Shown: piece after piece, positions 8,780 to 18,298 of the stretch
How positions within the stretch are numbered: position 1 is the stretch's first letter
Layout of the letters: each line of letters starts with the position of its first letter
The notes under the pieces: model-generated
Database searches by the model: none
What the model was told of the DNA's origin: nothing
Seen by the model: the letters and a program-made list of their open reading frames with translations, nothing else
From: Ricordea florida
Taxonomy: Eukaryota > Cnidaria > Anthozoa > Corallimorpharia > Ricordeidae
Assembly (NCBI GenBank): GCA_949710005.1
Contig: OX453273.1
Location: 44,631,118-44,695,117 of the forward strand
DNA length: 64,000 bases
Direction: 5' to 3'
Made by a program: the position numbers and the translations under genes

Positions 8780-8920
8780 ATAACCCAATCAATCGATGAT
8801 TGTGCAAGTTTTCTTTCGGATAGATACAACGCACCTTATTCTAATGTAGTAAATATTAATCGCATTCACAGTGATTTGAGTTTGTATCGTTCGTTTAGCA
8901 TATTTGACATAGACCCGTGA
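8780..8920 (+). CDS. RING-tail exon T11 (46 aa), IQSI family
   Basis: Acceptor ATTTTTTTCACAG ends at 8779. The frame starts ITQSIDDCASFLSDRY and ends in TGA 8918. It aligns with T10 and T12 without gaps over the first 17 residues. The SFL-x-DRY block is nearly identical in T12. Confidence 0.7.
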   Translation: MTQSIDDCASFLSDRYNAPYSNVVNINRIHSDLSLYRSFSIFDIDP

Positions 8921-8944
8921 CTTGAGATTTCGTTTTTTCTACAG

Positions 8945-9109
8945 ATACACCAGTCAATTGATGACTTTAGAAGTTTTCTTATGGATAGATATCACAATCC
9001 TAATGTCACCGAATCTGATATTCTAGAGATTGAACGCATTTACCGTGGCTTGATGTTGTATCCTTCGTTAAGAATGTTTCAAGACATAATTCCTTTATCA
9101 GACGATTAA
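8945..9109 (+). CDS. RING-tail exon T12 (54 aa), IQSI family
   Basis: Acceptor GTTTTTTCTACAG ends at 8944. The frame starts IHQSIDDFRSFLMDRY and ends in TAA 9107. It is the closest paralogue of T11 and also shares NPNVTES with NEPNVEES of T10, so T10-T12 descend from one exon. Confidence 0.7.
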   Translation: MHQSIDDFRSFLMDRYHNPNVTESDILEIERIYRGLMLYPSLRMFQDIIPLSDD

Positions 9110-9133
9110 AAAAAATCACTATATTTTTTTCAG

Positions 9134-9385
9134 GATGATGATAGTGATGGAGACAGTGTGTTTGACGAAGTCTCTACATTGTCCTCCGAATTCTCTTTCG
9201 CATCTTTAGAGGTAGATTCTATGTGTGATTGCGATCTTTGTGACGATTTGAATGATGTTGATCACCATTACTATTGTGGTTGTGATTGTGATTATTGTTA
9301 TCACATGAACGATGAATTAGGTTATTGCGATTGCAAAGAATGTATTGATGTCTTCTGGTACATAGGTACTCTATCCCTAGCGTAA
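9134..9385 (+). CDS. RING-tail exon T13 (83 aa), acidic Cys-rich
   Basis: Acceptor ATATTTTTTTCAG ends at 9133. The frame starts DDDSDGDSVFDEV and contains many Cys/Asp repeats (MCDCDLCDD, CGCDCDYC, CDCKEC). It is therefore very acidic with potential metal-binding clusters. It stops at TAA 9383. Confidence 0.7.
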   Translation, partial: DDDSDGDSVFDEVSTLSSEFSFASLEVDSMCDCDLCDDLNDVDHHYYCGCDCDYCYHMNDELGYCDCKECIDVFWYIGTLSLA

Positions 9386-9406
9386 ATTTTTTTACTCTTT
9401 TTTTAG

Positions 9407-9538
9407 GACATTAGTGATGATGATGATGATGATGATGATTATACACATATCAGCGAAGAAAGTTGGGAAATGGAAATGTCCATTCCAGAACTAGAACAAT
9501 GGGAACTAATCATAAAAATCAAACCACCCCAATCCTAG
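9407..9538 (+). CDS. RING-tail exon T14 (43 aa), acidic
   Basis: Acceptor CTCTTTTTTTAG ends at 9406. The frame opens with DIS and an eight-Asp run, then has ESWEMEMSIPELEQWEL, and ends in TAG 9536. The GAT repeat behind the acceptor is shared with T13 and T15, indicating duplication of the acceptor plus acidic start. Confidence 0.7.
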   Translation, partial: DISDDDDDDDDYTHISEESWEMEMSIPELEQWELIIKIKPPQS

Positions 9539-9568
9539 TATGAATATTATTTATATTACTTTCTTTAG

Positions 9569-9877
9569 GACAATGATGATGACAGTGATGATGATGATGA
9601 CGAACAAGGGTACATGGTACCTTTTTTACGAGAACTTTGTCAATGTTCTTTTCAATGTACCCTATGCGAAATGCCAGAAGTTTGCACGCATCAATGCATT
9701 CATTGTAGATATTATCAAGTATATATTAGTCCCAGGCATAGTTGTTGCCTTTGCCATTTTTGCACCGCTTATCAAGCTTTTGAACCGCCGAATCTTCCAT
9801 TTTTCTTGTCGAGGCGTAAGTTCAAATCGTTATTCTATACGTTTAGTAAAATTCCATCCATGTATGTTAATTATTAG
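9569..9877 (+). CDS. RING-tail exon T15 (102 aa), Cys-rich, with internal donor
   Basis: Acceptor ACTTTCTTTAG ends at 9568. The frame starts DNDDDSDDDDDEQG and then has a Cys-rich zinc-binding-like block (CQCSFQCTLCEMPEVC, CIHC, CCLCHFC). It reads to TAG 9875. A strong donor (AGGC|GTAAGT, GT at 9816) lies inside. Used with the next acceptor at 9984, it gives a phase-1 join into the Arg-rich frame of the following exon, so T15 can be terminal or internal. Confidence 0.7.
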   Translation, partial: DNDDDSDDDDDEQGYMVPFLRELCQCSFQCTLCEMPEVCTHQCIHCRYYQVYISPRHSCCLCHFCTAYQAFEPPNLPFFLSRRKFKSLFYTFSKIPSMYVNY

Positions 9878-9984
9878 TTAGTCTATACTTTTCTTGTTAT
9901 ACAAGATTTCATGATGTTATTTACTCATTAAAAAAAGTTTGGTTGTCACCTTCCATTTGTGTGTGCGTGTCTTTTATAAAACAG

Positions 9985-10166
9985 CACAAAGACGACTTCT
10001 TCGACGACGTTCGCGATTCCCTCTTATCAGACACATAAGAAAACAATACGGAGAGGGACGAGTTGCTGCTAGACAACGAGGAGGAAGAAGAAGAAGAAGA
10101 GTCAACTACAGACCCCCACCCTATCTTCAACCCTTTATTGGATCTTGGCGGCAACCTCGTTTCTAA
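9985..10166 (+). CDS. Arg-rich core-like exon, copy 1
   Basis: Acceptor TTATAAAACAG ends at 9984. Entered in phase 1 from the donor at 9816, it encodes a highly basic peptide (RRLLRRRSRF, RQRGGRRRRRVNYR, FIGSWRQP) ending in TAA 10164. This resembles a small protamine/core protein such as adenoviral pX/mu. Entered in phase 0 from the RING donor, the same bases give a 17-residue acidic tail (starting HKDDFFDDV) and a stop at 10038. There is no ATG in the basic frame, which supports splicing. AATAAA follows at about 10167. Confidence 0.65.
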
Positions 10167-10214
10167 AATAAAAAAAGGAAAAACCTCATCCAATTCATTT
10201 CACATCCGAACACC

Positions 10215-10433
10215 ATGGTTACAAGAGCACAAAGACTTCGACGACTACGACGACGAAGACGATTCCCTCCTATCAGACACAAAAGAAAACAATACGGAGG
10301 AAGAAGAGTCAACTACAGACGACAACGAGGAGGAAGAAGAAACAGAGCCAGTCTCATCAACTTAGGACCCTTAGAACCCCCACCCTTTCTTGGATCTTGG
10401 CAACAACCCTATTATGAGTATTGGCGGCAATAA
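10215..10433 (+). CDS. Arg-rich core-like protein, copy 2 (72 aa)
   Basis: This copy has its own ATG in good context (CACCATGG). It encodes MVTRAQRLRRLRRRRRF, then KQYGGRRVNYRRQRGG and PPPFLGSWQQP. It is a tandem duplicate of the previous exon: the CACAAAGAC start, the CAGACACA centre and the GGATCTTGG end recur in order. A basic nucleoprotein that condenses viral DNA is the best guess. An overlapping open frame (to 10365) encodes the opposite, an Asp/Glu-rich peptide (DFDDYDDEDD), because CGACGACGA repeats read as Arg or Asp by frame. Confidence 0.7.
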   Translation: MVTRAQRLRRLRRRRRFPPIRHKRKQYGGRRVNYRRQRGGRRNRASLINLGPLEPPPFLGSWQQPYYEYWRQ

Positions 10434-10519
10434 CGTTTCTAAACGGTGAAAGAAGAAGAAAAGGAAAAAATGTACAACACAACAATCATGATCATTAAAC
10501 TCTTGTTGTTTTTTTTTTA

Positions 10520-10954
10520 TTACTCATAGTCCATTGATGTGTCTTCTTCTTCGTCTATTTCCAACAGCATTTCGTTGCCACTCGCTACAACATCGGGTAT
10601 AAAATTGTCACAGCAATATTCCACGACAATACACCACATGTGCTCCCATCTCAATTCGCGTTTCGTCTTGTTTGGTCTGCATTCCATACGGTAATTGTGC
10701 TCCTTGAAATTCCACCACGTTTTATCCAATCGCCACTCCAGGTTCAACCAACGTTTTCCGTCGCGCTTCACCGACACATCATTAACGGCTCGGTACACAC
10801 CACACATCTCCTTCACTTTTCGATTGTCTAATCGCTTTTCACCTTCCAAAAACAACTTGAGATGATCCTCCAATTCATCTTTTTCCACATGCTCCAATTT
10901 CAACGTCTGAAGCGAGTCCGCCAACACATCCACTCCTTTGTCAAGCACATCCAT
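10520..10954 (-). CDS. Viral 144-aa protein of unknown function
   Basis: ATG at 10954 (MDVLDKGVDVLADSL), stop at 10520. The family is not recognised. The N-terminal 50 residues are probably helical (LEHVEKDELEDHLKLFL). The centre is Trp-rich with alternating charges (KRWLNLEWRLDKTWWNF), and the C-terminus is acidic (LEIDEEEDTSMDYE). A minus-strand TATA box lies about 40 bases upstream and an E2F site lies further up, so it is probably an early regulatory gene. It converges on the core-like gene, with 86 bases between the two stops. Confidence 0.75.
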   Translation of the reverse strand: MDVLDKGVDVLADSLQTLKLEHVEKDELEDHLKLFLEGEKRLDNRKVKEMCGVYRAVNDVSVKRDGKRWLNLEWRLDKTWWNFKEHNYRMECRPNKTKRELRWEHMWCIVVEYCCDNFIPDVVASGNEMLLEIDEEEDTSMDYE

Positions 10955-10989
10955 CGTTTTTTTTGTTTTGTCTTCTTTTTCACTTCACC

Positions 10990-11100
10990 CTTATATATTT
11001 TTTCTCATCCGCGCGCGCACCCCCACCCAAAAAAACCGCTGACGCCCACGCGCGCGCCCGCGCGCGCCTCTTCCCGCGCTTTTTTCCCGCCAAAACACAA
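10990..11100 (-). promoter_or_regulatory. Viral promoter with TATA box and E2F site
   Basis: Minus-strand TATATAAGG lies at 11000-10988. Upstream is a CpG-rich block (GCGCGCGCC repeats, 11050-11068) and TTTCCCGCCAAA at 11083-11094, a full match to the E2F consensus TTTSSCGCSAAA. The site would tie the 144-aa gene to S-phase, as in early promoters of small DNA tumour viruses (family knowledge; its use here is inferred). Confidence 0.65.
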
Positions 11101-12132
11101 TTCGCAACAATTCGCGTGTGCCACCACCTTTGTCGCGTGTGGCACCACCTCCAAACCCAAATTCCCATTCAGCTCCATTCAGCTCATTCGCAACATCTTC
11201 TCGACCAATCAGGAGACAGTATTTGTCCCATAGTGACCCCCCTTACTACTGCCATAAACGGGCAACACTGCGAAAACTGACCTCAAACGGAAACCAGTTC
11301 GCTATTGCCCGCGAAATGTTGACCGCTGTTGTCAATAAAGTGATAACTTATTTTCCACGGGTTTGACCCATTTGTTTTGCCATATAACAAAACACTCACT
11401 ACTCACTTCCTACGAATGAATAGTGCCAGGGCTAAGGCGAAATCCTTGTGTGAGTGACTTTTGGTTGAAGAAAAAAAAATGGCCGGCGAGAGATGTCACT
11501 GAGATTGCCTCTTATATACTAAATTTGAAGCTCGGTAAATATTTTGCCACTATTCACCTCGATGTCAGAGAATAATTCTTAAATATCTTCACCAAATGTC
11601 AGCTCTTACCGCACATATTGACTGTGAGATGTTTTCTCAGCTTTATTGGAATATCACGCACATCCTGGTGTTCAGGCAGCAAGGGACCTGGTCACGAATA
11701 AAGGGCAAAGCCAGTGAATAAATGATTCTGGCTTAATAAAAAGGTGGATGAGAGAAAGGAAGACAATGACGAAAAAATGGACAATGACTAGGACATCAGC
11801 AGAAAAAAACATGGAAAGAAATGGCTTGGGTAGAGTCAGTTTGGATCCATCCGGGATATTGCCGTGGCGAGGGGACTGATTGTCCATCAATGTACAACAA
11901 GTACAGTTGAGTTCCTAACACGGTCATCCAGAGTTTCAAATCCTCGATCAGTAACCAAGTGGTCTGCCTCTCTCCAGCTGGGATTCTTAACAAATTTTAT
12001 GCTCCACTTGCAATCGGTGTTGGATTATCTACAGTGTCCCTGATCAGTATTGCTTAATACACTGGTACTAAATTAAGTGATTATTAAAAGCGATAATTAA
12101 AGTCTGATTCTTAGTGATTACAAAATAATAAT
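11101..12132. other. Viral right flank and host junction, no gene seen
   Basis: No coding signal was found. Short near-repeats (TGTGCCACCACC/TGTGGCACCACC, 11115-11150; CAGCTCCATTCAGCTC, 11169-11185) and CGCGAAA motifs suggest the terminal part of the viral element, but a terminal repeat or target duplication cannot be defined without the other end. Confidence 0.5.
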
Positions 12133-12242
12133 TTAATGCGAAAACCAGGACATCTGCTTGTATTGACATAGTAGCAGCACACCGTGAGAAACGATTCTAT
12201 CGCGGCTAAATGTTTGTCCCCATTTAATCGTATTCAATTCAC

Positions 12243-12491
12243 CTGTGGTTCCCACTGGTGTTATCGTCCTCAAATATTCCACCACATCAGCTCTGTTTGC
12301 ACTCTTTGCTTTCACAGCAAGGCTGCGGACCATGTGCTGGGTCTTGGGGTCCGGGTGTTTTAGCGCTGCTTGATCAAGCTGCAGATTCTCCTGTAGTTGA
12401 ACAACAATATCCCTAGGTTCATTTGTTTTTGAATTAAGGGCTTCAAGAACATCACCAGGGAGGGCAAGGGCAAACTGATCCCTACTGCACC
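12243..12491 (-). CDS. Roc-COR gene, exon with death-like domain
   Basis: Acceptor CTTTCAG (ending at 12492) and donor ACAG|GTGAAT (12242) bound an 83-codon phase 1-1 exon. Its peptide (LALPGDVLEALNS, LDQAALKHPDP, MVRSLAVKAKSANRADVV, EYLRTITPVG) has the spacing of a Death-like helical bundle. It joins in frame to the 49-base exon upstream. If the donor is skipped, the frame continues to a stop at 12133, which may be the true end of the gene. Confidence 0.65.
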
Positions 12492-12599
12492 CTGAAAGTA
12501 AAAATTAAACATAAAGTTAACATATATATATGAAATAATTTAAATACTAACGATATGGGTGCCGCTGAGCTGACTTAAGAGAAAAAAACTGTACTCACT

Positions 12600-13060
12600 A
12601 ATCTACAATTGTTTTATTCAAAGCTACTGAACAGTGCTGTACTGTGGTACTACTTGCTTTACTATATAGAGTGGTTCTAACTTTTTCATCTGTAGATCAA
12701 ACCATGCAGAGTGACCATTCTTTGGAAAGCTACTGAACAATACTGTACTGTTTGTTTTACTATACAGTGTGGTTTTAACTTTTTCATCTGTGGATCAAAC
12801 CATGCAGTGACCACTCTTTGGAAAGCTACTGAACAGTACTGTGTTGTGGTACTGTTTGTTTTACTATACAGTGTGGTTCTAACTTTTTCATCTGCGGATC
12901 AAACCATGCAGTGTGAGCATTCTTTGTAAAGTTACTGAACAGTACTGTACTGTGGTACTGTTTGTTTTACTATACAGTGTGGTTCTATCTTTTTCATCTG
13001 TGGATCAAACCAAGCACTGTGATCATTCATTGGAAAGCTACTGAAGAGTGGTGCAACAGT
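12600..13060. repeat. About 105-bp tandem repeat in Roc-COR intron
   Basis: Four to five imperfect copies of a unit containing CTACTGAACAGTACTGT, TTTACTATACAGTGTGG and TTTTTCATCTGTGGATC start near 12622, 12728, 12822, 12927 and 13036. It lies within the intron between the 49-base exon and the death-like exon. Confidence 0.85.
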
Positions 13061-13307
13061 GCACGTGGTGACAGTGCAGTATAAACATTCTTTCAACTAA
13101 TGCCCATTGAAAAGAAGTCCCCTGCGATGTTGTTTATTAAGAATTGTTATTTTCTGCGAGAATAGGATGACTTCTTTACAGGTGAATAAGCCGTGGACCA
13201 AACACGTACATACGTCTTACGCGCTCCCAGTGCAATCATTTCACTTATAAATTGACATGAGAAATATATTAACAAATTTTGTTGTTTAAGAAATTAAACT
13301 ACCGCAC

Positions 13308-13356
13308 CTTCCATGGCAAACACTGGTCTCCCATCACACTGATCAAGAGCTGTAAC
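13308..13356 (-). CDS. Roc-COR gene, 49-base exon
   Basis: Acceptor TTTTTTTGCAG and donor GGAAG|GTGCGG enclose 16 codons plus one base (reads VTALDQCDGRPVFAME). Phase 0 at entry and phase 1 at exit match the exons on both sides, which supports this very small exon. Confidence 0.7.
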
Positions 13357-14669
13357 CTGCAAAAAAATGAGCTTATTTCAGCTGACTATTACGATGTATG
13401 ATAATAACTTACAACATAGCAGTCATCATTTTGGTTTGATATAGTTGATTACATTTTCTACACAGGATATTTCTGGTCTTTCAATTAAACACCGCACATC
13501 CAAGAGCACATGTTATGATAGATGGGCACAAGTGACGTTTTGAAAGATATTAAAATTTTAGATCCTTCAAAGCATTGCAAGTACTTTTTTTAGAAGAAGG
13601 AGGGAAGAAGAAGGTTCAGCGATATACTATTCATCACACAGGTAATAGAATGATCAGGTGCAGATGCAGGGAGGGGGGTGTAGATTGGGTGACAAGTTAT
13701 CCCCTTTTTGGGAAGTCTAGTCTTCATATTTGATCGATTATAAGGGAAAAAGTCCAAAACAAAAATAAAACAAAGTAGCTGTTAGTTTGCAAACATGCCT
13801 TAATCTAGATATGAAAAAATGAAGTGGTTAATAACAGCACATTAAAAGTCCCTTGTGTAACTCTTTCTATTCAGTATATATGTGGCAGCATGTATACTGT
13901 GTCAAAGAAAACCGCCGCCACCCCTCCCCCCACTCTCCCGCCATCACAAAGTCCTGGATAGGTGCCTGATCATGAATGTGGGGCTGATGTCGCATTGTAT
14001 ACTTTTCGTGTTGCATCGATACCTGCTTTACCTTTTACAGTTTTACGTGATGAAAGAAGTCTTAATTCTGTGGTCACCTCAAATACAATCGGTTGTTGCC
14101 TTCAGTTTTGGCAGTGGTATTAAAGTTAAGCAATGGTCGATGCTGAGCGTGCATATATCTAGTTCTGGATGCACGCGGATAGTTGAGAGAGCACTCTGCG
14201 GGCTTTAGTCTCTTACGCCCGCTTCATGCTCTCCCAACTATCCGCGTGCATCCAGAACTAGATATATGCACGCTCAGCATTGACCATTGCTTAACTGTCC
14301 TTATACTCGGTTTTTGGGTTTCCAATTTGAAAGCAGGGGTGTAGCAAGCATTTATCACAGGGGGGTAGGGTCACACTGTGTTTCAAGCCAAATTAAAAGG
14401 GGCGATTTTTTGTAACAAGTTTTAGACCACAAGAAGAAAAGGTAACCCTTGCTAAACCTGTTCAACAAAGTTATGACATCATTTCAATGAACAAGAAAAA
14501 GAGGCACATTCCGCAGATTGTAATACTTTTAGTTCCTTCAGTGCTTCCAGGTCGCTTTCAATCCGCACCAAATCTCTTTAAACTTGTAAAGTTGAAATCT
14601 TCCACTACATCTCCCTACGCAGTGCAAATATTTAATATATTGAACATACATGTTTCATACACGACTCAC
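13357..14669. other. Roc-COR intron
   Basis: There is no coding signal apart from a 69-bp-arm palindrome (14125-14295). A short A/G-rich tract lies at 13590 and a C/T run at about 13910. Confidence 0.6.
14125..14295. repeat. Large hairpin, 69-bp arms
   Basis: Left arm 14125-14193 and right arm 14227-14295 pair with about two mismatches around a 33-base loop. The arms contain AGCGTGCATATATCTAGTTC. It lies in a Roc-COR intron and is probably a MITE or foldback remnant. Confidence 0.85.
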
Positions 14670-17061
14670 CTGTGGATCCAAGAATGCAAACCAAGGAGCA
14701 TAATGCTTGACCTGAACGTTGCGGTTCCTGGCAAAGGGGCACTTGGTGCAAGCCAATGCCTGTTGGCCATTCTGCAACTCACTTTCGGACAGGAAATGTA
14801 AGCACTCCTCTTGCTTGCAAGCTTTGACATGGTGAGTGCTGCAAAAGGTGACTGAACATCCTTTACAACAAACGGTGCAGGCGACACAAAGCTCATAATT
14901 TTGCCATTTCAACCAATGGTACTCCTTGTGCATGCAGTCAAGCATTAATGTGAGTTGCCTGTACACTCTCCGACAAGTAGTGACATCTGGGGTGTCAAGT
15001 CTGCATTCTGTTCCCAGGTTCATCTTGGACTGAAAACGTTTTGCAAGGTTATCCTCAGATTCTCTGTCAGGGTTTCCATTGTGCACTACAATCTCAATGG
15101 ATGTAGAGTGGCAAAGAAGAATCACAGAACACCCATCTTCAGTGCAGGTGTAAAACCTGGCAAAATTGCGGAAGAGCTGAGGGTATGAATGTGTTGGCCA
15201 TTCCTTCTGACACCACTGAAAGAACTGCAGAACCAGGCGAGGAAAGAACCCTAGAGGAACTTGGCCAGATTCAAACTTGACAAAAAGGGAAGGAACACTT
15301 ACAGAATCAAGTAGTTCAAGGACTTCTTCTGTTGGAGGCGACATCAACATGGAAGGCACAAGATACTGCTTACTGCCATCTGAAAAAGGCCAAGGACATA
15401 ACAAGCTAAATTTCTCCATGATCGCAACAAGTCCCTCAGCAATGTTCTGCTGTGTAATTAAGGATTCCCATACATGCTCTATCAGCTTGCTTTCTAGGAT
15501 TCCTGTTTTCTCAAGTTTAGTCCACATGTCTTTCAAGTGCTTCTCCTTGGGGTCAAAGGGCTTGACGGTTATCACCTTTCTGAACACCTCAATCAACCAC
15601 TGAATGTCCAAGATCACAACCCCATCCAATGTTGGGGTATCACTAAAGTGAATCAAAATTCTTTGATCATGCAGGAAATTCAGCAGAGTGGAAAACTCTT
15701 GGTCACCTGAAATCTTGCAAACTGAACGTGCAATCTCGTTTGCTTCACTCAAAGAAATCCACTTGTGTCCATGTTCCCTTGTGGACTTAAGGGCCTTCTC
15801 GTACCTCAACCAGCTGATTGGGATCTGTTCTTTCATTTGTGGTAATTCGTTGGCAATGATCTGCACCTCCTTCCTCAAACGCACAACTTCTGGACATTCT
15901 TGATTAGAACCTGACTTTGTGTTGTCAACAGCAAAGACATCGTAAAACAAATGACCACAGTAGGGCTTGTGCTGCAGGGAGCCATAAACTTCCCGGGCAA
16001 GTTTCTTTGCATTAACACCACCAAAGGGTTTGTCGGCATAGGTACAAACCAGCAAAACAGGGGGCCGTTTTTGTGGAAGCTTTTCAAGTTGAGCACTATC
16101 ATATTGATCCTCTTCAGGAATATTCAAAGAGGCGACCGAAGACATCCAAAAGTCAAGAACATCCATGTTAGTCTTGGCACAATAAATGTCATGGACATCC
16201 TTGAACATTCCTTCTTTAACTACACGTGCTGCTGGGTCCTGAACATTCTGGCTCAGGTTATATACCAGAATGTAGATTGCCCTTGATGTTAGAAATATAG
16301 GATGGGTAGCATAGTACACTGACTGACCACCAAAATCCCACAAAACAGAATAGACAGATTCTTCTTCTTCTGGTCTATCCACTTCCTTAAGCAACTTCTC
16401 GATCAGTGTTGCTATGTCTTCAGGAACTTCTGGGGCAAAGGGTGAAACACCAACTGCTGCACTGCTTTCAGTTTCAAAAGAAGGTGGAGATGAACCAGGG
16501 GAAATATCTTCACCTGGAGGCTGATTTAGCTGCACTGCAACAAGTGACTGCTCAACACTTTCTTCCCTCTCTTGATGATCTGGCTCCTTTGCTGTCTCCG
16601 TTGGTTCAACAAAGTTATTGTTCAGTTCGCTTTCAGGGTTGGCATGTCCCGAGTCAGCTTCAACAGAGTGACTGAAGGAAACTGTTTCACTCAAGGAAGT
16701 ATTTTCAGGTCGCACACTTTCTTCCTTTCTTGTTTTGTCTTCTCTCAAACTACCACATACCAACCGAGCCACGTGGAGTTCAAATGAGGTTGGATCAAGA
16801 ACACTTTCTTCTTTCTCATCACTCACTTTCCAAATTTCAGTTGAGACTTTGAAATAGGAGGGGCTCATTTCTATTCCAACTGAACTCTCTTCTTCTGGGT
16901 TGAATTGTTTTCCCATTAAAGATTTCTTAACACTAGTTTTGCCTGATCGGCCTTGTCCAATCAGCATAACTGGGACCCTTCTGATGCAGGTGTTCCCACC
17001 CTCAATGGCTTTTTTGTATGCTTCAACAGCAACTAAACCCCTTGCACGGATTTCTGGTGGG
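14670..17061 (-). CDS. Roc-COR (ROCO family) GTPase, main exon
   Basis: This single large exon runs from acceptor GTTTCTTAG (17062) to donor CACAG|GTGAGT (14669), in phase 0 at the donor. It encodes a Ras-of-complex GTPase: P-loop GQGRSGKTS about residue 40, switch-II-type WDFGGQSVYYATH about 255, and TYADKP as the G4-like motif about 345. The COR region follows to about residue 690. The C-terminus is Cys/His-rich (CVACTVCCKGC, CSTHHVKAC). A roughly 150-residue Ser/Glu-rich insert separates P-loop and switch II, which is unusual for Roc. ROCO proteins act as dimeric GTPase switches. Upstream exons (often LRR or ankyrin) were not found. Confidence 0.85.
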
Positions 17062-17099
17062 CTAAGAAACAAACAGACAAAAATTAAGACTTACTTAAA

Positions 17100-17440
17100 A
17101 AATATGGGGTATTAAACAAGCATAAGGTCAAGGTGGCTGCACATTGGCCAATTATTTTTTGTGTTTTGCTGACCAAGGCGTAGTCAGGGTCAATAAAAAC
17201 GTTAAAAGAACATCAAGCCAATACCCAGCCACCTTGACCAAACGAGCTTGGTCAATAAAGGATTTCATGTTATTTTGGCCATTTTGTTGAGTTTCATTTT
17301 GTTTTGCGGTGCACTGTAAAAGCTGGAAATTCTGTGCAGGCAAGATGTGCCAATCTTGCTCACTTGGGTAGCCAATCAGAACCCAGGACGAGACTCATTG
17401 TGCCCACTCATAGAACCAGACATACAATAAAATCCGGTAA
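17100..17440. repeat. Dispersed repeat, copy 1
   Basis: This interval and 28400-28720 share an ordered series of blocks: CAAGGTGGCTGCACATTGGCC-like start, TTGGTCAATAAAGGATTTCATGT, CATTTTGTTTTGCGG, GGGTAGCCAATCAGAAC and a CCCGCTC or CCCACTC end. This marks a roughly 320-bp interspersed element of unknown class. Confidence 0.7.
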
Positions 17441-18298
17441 ACTAGCACCACGGAGAAACGACTTGTATTTTCTATTATGTTACTTTGGAGTGCTGTATAT
17501 TAACTTAATTCAATATTTCTGACTTCATGTGAATGTTCCATGCCATTAATGTATAAATGAACAAATGCTCAATCTTTCCCAAAGAGAGTTTACATATTGA
17601 CTTTATCTAGGGTAAAACGTTTTGACCCATTTACACCCAAACAACCCAAGTGAACATATGTTTTAGGAAACCAACCAGATTATGAAGTTGCTACTTCTAT
17701 CCACGGAAATCAAAACACCAGCTGAGAAGGCAGTCACTGTATTGCCTAAACACAAGCTTACATGAGGTTGAAAAGATTTAAACTCTATGTAGTTTCTATT
17801 AACTGGCAGTGTTAGCAAAGATATTTGCCGGTAGGTATTTTGTTCACTGAGCGCTTGCGAAAAGTGACATTTGCTTATAAGGATTGAAATTGTAAATGAT
17901 TCAAAACTTTCAAATTTGAATTTCAATTCCTGTTACAATCCCGCAGTTCTCTGCAGCCAGATGACATCCGAGACACCAAGTACTTCAAGTATCAAGAAAT
18001 GTTAGAGGCTTCTTCAGACGGAAGCTTGAAAGTCAATGCAGAAGTTTGGGAGAATGTCAAGCTCATCTGTTGTAGCAGATCGCACAGGTTTTCCCGCTCC
18101 TCGAGTTCACGTGACTTCTTTACAGGTTTGACAGTGTATCTTGACGAAGCGACAGAGTAGTCCAGACCAACAGAGCGCACGCAATGGGAAATAATGCCGC
18201 CGATATTTATAGCAGTTTCATGCCTATTGTGTCCGTGTGAGTCCATTTACCCATGTAAACCCTTGCATACCCTTGTAAACCCTTGCAAACCCTTTTAT
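17441..18298. other. Intergenic, weak coding hint only
   Basis: One minus-strand frame (17992-18246) has plausible composition (KKSRELEERENLCDLLQQM) but no convincing splice sites or family. Just left of 18298 is a short tandem ACCCTTGYAA repeat (18250-18292). Confidence 0.4.

Larger units (their letters stand above)
1..11300. mobile_element. Integrated adintovirus/Polinton-like dsDNA virus, right part
   Basis: The segment combines a retroviral-type integrase, a protein-primed family B DNA polymerase, a small Arg-rich core-like protein and many short spliced ORFs. This mix is typical of Polinton/adintovirus elements. Genes run minus from the left edge to 5.53 kb, then plus to 10.43 kb, then one minus gene. 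Capsid, protease and packaging ATPase genes are absent here and would have to lie left of the window, because the integrase runs into the left edge. The right boundary is approximate. The last viral-looking feature is the CpG-rich promoter at about 11.1 kb, and no terminal repeat can be matched without the other end. No frameshift was seen in the polymerase, so the copy looks young. Confidence 0.85.

Noticed and set aside
9540-9881. Plus-strand ORF in a second frame of T15
   Set aside because: It is a shifted reading of the T15 exon; the T15 frame continues the RING phase and has the Cys clusters.
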